Source: Arctopsyche grandis (Eukaryota > Arthropoda > Insecta > Trichoptera > Hydropsychidae). From it: a stretch of DNA of 64,000 nt. The notes under the pieces are model-generated. The model did not search any database and had not been told where the DNA came from. It worked only from the letters and a program-made list of their open reading frames with translations. How positions within the stretch are numbered: the stretch's first letter is position 1; every line of letters begins with the position of its first letter. The translations under genes were made by a program, and so were the position numbers. Location of the stretch: NCBI RefSeq assembly GCF_051622035.1, contig NC_135357.1:13599001-13663000 (forward strand). Direction: 5' to 3'. Below, piece by piece: positions 59,201 to 64,000 of this stretch.

Positions 59201-62200
59201 GAAGCGTAAGTGCACATATCAGATAATTGAGTTATGATGGTGTTGACTGGTCCTATTGCAGTAAAAGAATATCATTTCCATCGTATTTTGATGGCTAGTT
59301 GAATTATATTTTATTTTTCAGCCGCTCGAAACTTCAAAGATGGCTGTGCTGACGATGACACCTGCTATACATTTGGTAAAGCAGGTCGTTGCACGCAAGC
59401 TGAAGGCTCTATTTTCAAGAATTGCGACTGCGACATCACTATTTCGCGCAAGGATGAACAAAATCAAATGTGTGCCCTGTTTGAAAAGCGTGCGAACCGT
59501 TCATTTACTAAAAAAAAAAATCCTCTCAAAATACTGGTCAATGATATGCGAATATTTTTTTAGTTATTGGAGATCAGTGCGTTCCCGAGGACGTTTGTCC
59601 AACTGAATCTAAATGCGTCAACAAGGTCTGCGAGTGCAATAAAGGTACCATTGCAGCACTGGAAAATTCTATTTGTTTGCAAACTGAGCTGGGTAAGAAT
59701 AAGGTCCAAAATTCATCAATTCTTTCCTTAATTTATATTCTCTTCATACAATTGTAAATCAGCCAGAAGTATAGCTCGGTGGTTGCGTTTATGCTAACCA
59801 CCGGTTTCGAGCCCTGGTTCAATCTCGGTTAAAAATAATTTATTCCGATTATTCAGATTTGGATATTTGTGACTCCAAGTTGATCGCTTCCTATCAGAGT
59901 TTGTCAATTTATCTGATTTCATTGATTAAACGGTTCCTCACCAAATTGGAAACCAAACCACCTATTATTTCTCACCACTGTTTGAATATGATTTCAAATT
60001 TATAATCTATAAATTTATGTATGTAAAAGTTTAAAAATCATATATGTATGTCGTTTGAGACAACCTGTAATGGCACCACTGCAGAAATATATGTATTCGC
60101 TGCCTGCGTTTTTCCGACAAATGGGAACAGGAACGGGGACGGGGACAGCAACAGAAACGGGAACGGTAACGGGAATGGGAACGGGAATTTCATGCGTTAT
60201 TGTGGCATTGCAACGCCGGGTTCAGCTAGTTTATTAATAAAAAAATCACATTTTGAATTAAATGAATCCTTATTGCGTGAATTAATGTCTAATATGTGTT
60301 TCTCCAACTTTTATGATTAGAATTGAACATGGCGTGCTTGATAGACGATCAGTGTTCAACCAAAAATTCTAAATGCATACAAGAAAAGTGCTCCTGCCAA
60401 GAAAATTATTACCAAGACGGAAAAGAATGTAAAGAATCCATAGGATCTTCTTGCGGTTCAAATAATGATTGCAAGATATTAAATAGCGAATGTCAACTTG
60501 ATAGTCATGACAGCAAAAAAGGCGGCACTTGTCAATGCATCAATGGATTTTTGAACGACGAAGATAAATTTTGTTTGCAACGTAAGTGAAATTTGGCTCT
60601 TTTATCATCTATAATACCAAAGTTAAAGCACTTTTTTAAAATATATATTTTTTTCATGTAAAATAATAGCGTCTTTACTCGGCGAAAGCTGTGATAAATC
60701 TGTACAATGTGGGAAACCTGTGGATGGAGAAATTACTACTGATTGTGTCAACGGTACATGCACTTGTGTTGATAAATATCACGAAGAAAATGAAGCTTGT
60801 TGGAAAAATACAGGTAGAAAAATACAAATAATCAAAAGTTTAATTTAGATTTTATTACTGAATAATATTAATCGACATACACAAAACATCGCCGCCATTT
60901 TGAATTTTCTGAACCGGCTACGAAAACATGGATTCTAATTCACGCAGCACGGAGTTTTAATAATAGAATATTAAAATATGCGATAATTTTAAGTCCTTAA
61001 GAAATTATTTAGATCGCATGGTGTTAAATTAAACTCAAAGTCCGAACGCGACGATCGGAATTTTTATTTGTTTATATTTCGGCTTGTATATATGTATATT
61101 ATTACTACATATTATACTTAAATATAAAATATAATATCGCAATATGCAAAACAAATCTGGCCGATTCATAACGATAAAAAATCACGCAATTCTTTGTTTT
61201 TCGCAACGTTGACTAATTAATCATGTTGCGTTTATAAATAATAAAATGATATGAACGCATGGGACACATTTTTGAAAGTAACACAATTTGAGTTCGTGTC
61301 AATGCGTTTTGTTATATTATTTAAACAATAAAAAATTCAACCACTTATTAAAACGATCCATTAGACGCAATTGACGCTTTTTTGAATTGGACATTGGCAC
61401 GATACGAGTAGATTTATTGCGATCGTGAAAATTTTATTTGTCAATTATAAATATGTATATTTCAAAGAGGGATTTATTTATGTATGTCTAAAAACATTGC
61501 CGTTTTGCCATAACTCAATAGGGGCTGTTAAGTAGTTCGAATTAAACTTTAGTACAGAAATGAAAAATGGTGCGCTGTATAAACTATCCCTGAAGGTGTT
61601 TTAATATAAAAAAGTTAGCCGTGACGAAAAGTAATAAGTGGAAAAAGTAAGTATTGAAAGATTGCATAAGTTCGTTATGTATGTACATGATGGGAAATGA
61701 TTTTAACACTTCCATTACTGTGGTAAAAAAATCCGCTAGCCACTGTACTGGACTGCAAGCTTCCAGTTAAAAATGTGTGTTTTAGTTAAAATAATACCAA
61801 ATCTACGGGTTTAATTATTGTAATTAGATATAAAAATTCTATCGTGTATTAAACGTCGAATAATATAAAATAAGAGCAATAAATGAAAATAAGAAGAGGT
61901 TATAAAAAATCAGCAGAGCCGTCATTCCAAGGCGGATATCATTCTTAAACTGACCGTTGAGCGCGGCGTGTACTGCATTCCCCCTCTCTATCTCTACACA
62001 AGAGTCTTCCCGCGAAAATTATTTCTGTTGATATTGATCAATGTTTTTATTTCGTAATGGCATAATTCGAATCATAGAAGATTTGAAGAGTAAATTATGA
62101 AGTAAATTCAATCAGTATATTTGGAAAAATTAAATTAAAAAAAGTCCTGGTCACTCGCTATCCATCACAGTGCGGCAAGTGTTAAGGCGAAATTCTAAAG

Positions 62201-63348
62201 TAACTCTGATGAGATTGTTTATATCATGTAGAATTAGCCAGATGAGACATTTATAAAAAAATATCTACAGCGTATTTTTATTTTAATATCATTAACAGTA
62301 AATGGGCATGAACTTACGCAATCATCTAATATCATATAAATATTTTTGAATAAATATCACTATAAATATTTTTGAATAAATATCACTATAAATATTTTTG
62401 AAATATAAAAGAAGTAAATTTTAGTAAAATGATTAAGAAGATTTTAAGATAATAACAACAAATTTAGTTTTTCAAGCAAACAAGAAAATTTCAATATCAT
62501 ATGATCTTTCGTACGTGTTGTTCACGGAAAACGGTCGTTTTTGTAATAAATAGTACTCGGCATTCAATGAGAGAAGGAACCTGCGGTGCTAATTATCGTC
62601 ATTTACTCGGCATGCCAATAATCATGAATATAATCAGAACTTCGAAGACGAGGCATCAACAAGGAAAGTGTATGGTTCCAGCAAGTGTATGCCCATACAG
62701 CCAGAGCTACACTATCTTCAGTTCCCTAATCGGCTAATTTCGTCTGCTCCTTAGCCTGACCTTTCCATGTGTTATTATTTTTATTTATGAAGCTGTGAAA
62801 ACTGAATAGAACTGAAGACCACAATACAAAATCAAATTTAACAAATGGAAACACTGGGAAGAGTGGAGGCGAATTTCCCAAAACGTCTCCAAACGTGTGT
62901 TCGTGAAAACGGTCATCATTTTTAAGATATTATTTTTTGCACATAAACATTTCAAAATACCATACTTTTACCTTTATTTTTATGTCAATAAAAAATTGAT
63001 GAAGTACTGTTTAATTTATAACCATCCGTTTTCTGTGGACCATTCTGTATAATAGATTTCGGATTTTCCGACTTAACTTGACTGTTTATTATATATTAAA
63101 TTTTCACCCATTCACCAACTCATTTCTATTCACTCGCATAATTTCGTGGAAAATTAATTGCATTTTTTTAAGATTAAAAATTTGGATGCAGTATAAATGA
63201 TTTGTGATTTCAGGGCTGAAGGGGGTGTGTTCTAGAAATTCACAATGCTACTTGCCGGATGGAATGTCCAGTAGAGTGGAATGCAGAAATTCAATGTGCC
63301 AATGCAAGTTCGATTACTCTCCCCAATATATTCCGGACATGTGCAACG
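53293..63348 (+). CDS. Secreted multi-EB/EGF-like module protein, partial (continues beyond window)
   Basis: Eleven exons were joined: 53293-53362, 55021-55131, 55997-56080, 56203-56403, 57202-57507, 59074-59205, 59322-59489, 59564-59692, 60321-60581, 60670-60813 and 63214-63348, about 580 residues. Exon 1 is a signal peptide (MDKITNSLVLLVLIAAEISA). The rest is a string of cysteine modules with the pattern C-x5-C-xn-C-x4-C-x-C-xn-C, for example GEPCITKEQC to DGTCQCAKDHY. This fits the EB module and EGF-like families of invertebrate extracellular proteins. Every intron is phase 1 and every internal exon length is divisible by three. Intron 1 has a GC donor (TCAG|GCAAGA). The acceptor before exon 4 (TTAAAG) is poor. 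Function is unknown; such proteins may bind ligands, matrix or microbes. Confidence 0.82.
53590..53820 (-). mobile_element. Non-LTR retrotransposon C-terminal scrap, in intron 1 of the multi-module gene
   Basis: A minus-strand frame with HYIFQAINNYNDLPSELR and KKIKQFFKKNL resembles the last residues of CR1/Jockey-type reverse transcriptases, where a fWNsLP-like block precedes a basic helix. There is no other domain. Confidence 0.5.
54417..54600. repeat. Long hairpin, ~75-base arms
   Basis: CTATAAAAAATGTATCAATA and its inverted copy, then CTTTTTTTCCT and GAGCCAC and their mirrors, face each other across a loop with TGTACACGTACA. It is probably a MITE. Words just left of it (GAGAGATAATGAGA) recur at 40315. 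Confidence 0.65.
57716..58980 (+). repeat. Dispersed repeat family, copy B, with periodic CCGGAAGT modules
   Basis: The first 580 bases align with copy A at 44908. Beyond them the CCGGAAGTAG-type module recurs at about 57960, 58105, 58248, 58532, 58651 and 58832. Two units of about 180 bases at 58651-58975 share CTCAATT...TATCGAAAATG and TATCGAATTTTGTTTT words. It lies in intron 5 of the multi-module gene. Confidence 0.75.
59765..60030 (+). repeat. tRNA-derived SINE, fullest copy
   Basis: The head has an A-box-like TAGCTCGGTGGTTG and a B-box-like GGTTCAATC at tRNA spacing. The body runs TTTGTGACTCCAAGTTGATC, TTTATCTGATTTCATTGATT and CGGTTCCTCACCAAATTGG. Copies are at 18395, 20490, 37640 and 45865. 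It lies in intron 8 of the multi-module gene. Confidence 0.68.
60085..60231 (+). mobile_element. Helitron-like 3' end
   Basis: ACGGGAAC-type repeats are followed by TTGTGGCATTGCAACGCCGG and GTTCAGCTAG before T, as at 30735-31037. Only the 3' part is present. Confidence 0.6.
60814..63213. other. Intron 10 of the multi-module gene
   Basis: AT-rich. It holds a 26-bp tandem repeat (AAATATTTTTGAATAAATATC, about 2.6 copies) at 62335-62405. A less AT-rich piece at 61900-62010 (CCGTTGAGCGCGGCG) is probably old transposon sequence. A frame at 62501-62737 has no recognised product. Confidence 0.45.
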
Positions 63349-64000
63349 GTGAGTGAAATTTTATTTGATAATGTTTCGCGTATGGTTTTCGCGATTCGGT
63401 AGTATGTCAATTATGTGGTTTCGTCACGCTCGTACCGAGCACATGTCAACCGAACAAGTAGTTCAACTTCTTAAATGGAATTTTCGCGTGATCGACCGTT
63501 CCACATCTGAAGCAATTTTCACCGTAACAATATTCCTGATGAATTTGTGTATAGTATATAGTGGTAGCTATTATGAAAAATTTTGGTAAACGACATATGT
63601 CGGTGACCGGCTATTGTTGGTTGTTACGCCAGAAGTAACCCCCTTAGAATCGTGTAATGTTCGCTTGAAAAATGTCTGGTACGCAGGTAATGACTTTACC
63701 AAATTTCACCATTAGAGTATAGAAATAAGTTACTTTCAATCACTTTTTCGGGCGACACTTTGAAAGGACAAAGAGGGATTGAAATGTCAAAAAGATTACA
63801 CGTGTATGTACATGAAATCACGTAAACATATATGTATGTATGTATATGAACATTAAATCGCATAAAAGCTAATATGAATAAATTATAAATATGATTTTGA
63901 AGTCGTACGTATTTTAGTAGCGTTTTTATGCTGTTTTTAACCCGTTTTTTTACGGGATATCATATGAAAAGTACATTCAGTCTTAGCTCAACTGTCGTTT
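63349..64000. other. Start of the next intron of the multi-module gene
   Basis: It follows a canonical donor (G|GTGAGT at 63349). The open frame at 63353-63589 does not continue the cysteine modules and is taken as intronic; MSTEQVVQLLKWNF hints at a transposase helix-turn-helix start but is too short to call. Confidence 0.4.

Noticed and set aside
59770-59830. A tRNA gene
   Set aside because: A- and B-box-like words are present but no cloverleaf with acceptor stem closes, and the downstream body recurs elsewhere. It is a SINE head.
53293-63348. Reading the cysteine modules as venom or toxin peptides
   Set aside because: Long multi-module architecture with a single signal peptide and EB/EGF-like spacing fits an extracellular matrix or receptor-type protein, not a short secreted toxin.

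Overview
This 64 kb window is nuclear DNA from an insect. It is AT-rich, its genes are split by many short introns, and it holds a ZAD-type C2H2 zinc-finger gene, a class concentrated in insects. It is full of short inverted-repeat elements, SINE-like repeats, retrotransposon fragments, TA microsatellites and ACATATGTA-type simple sequence. Nothing bacterial or viral was seen. I could not fix the order or species from sequence alone. Protein-coding exons cover only about a sixth of the window.

Left part (1-16.8 kb). A secreted EAR/EPTP-repeat protein gene runs leftwards from 7127 and off the window; ten exons were joined and every splice phase agrees. Its large second intron holds an intronless RWDD2-like gene on the other strand. 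APC10 (ANAPC10) lies just upstream on the same strand as the EAR gene. A very young, internally deleted LTR retrotransposon follows (9904-11004), then a non-secreted ferritin heavy chain gene and TXNDC9.

Middle (16.8-31 kb). A piggyBac-type remnant flanked by TTAA lies directly behind TXNDC9. After a repeat island of foldback elements, Helitron-like ends and SINEs comes SLC25A42 (mitochondrial CoA carrier family). A ZAD zinc-finger gene with 11 fingers converges on it tail to tail.

Right part (31-64 kb). Two genes are built from what looks like the same six-cysteine EB/EGF-like module, with every intron in phase 1. One is a small membrane-anchored protein on the minus strand (32780-43273, four coding exons, first intron 7 kb). 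The other is a long multi-module secreted protein on the plus strand (53293 to beyond the window, eleven exons joined, first intron GC-AG). The ten kilobases between their 5' ends hold mostly repeats and AT-rich sequence.

The housekeeping genes (APC10, TXNDC9, SLC25A42, ferritin, RWDD2) share no pathway; this is an ordinary eukaryotic neighbourhood. The least familiar items are the two phase-1 cysteine-module genes, the EAR-repeat protein with its long unrecognised C-terminal part, and several short element families whose target duplications can be read directly.
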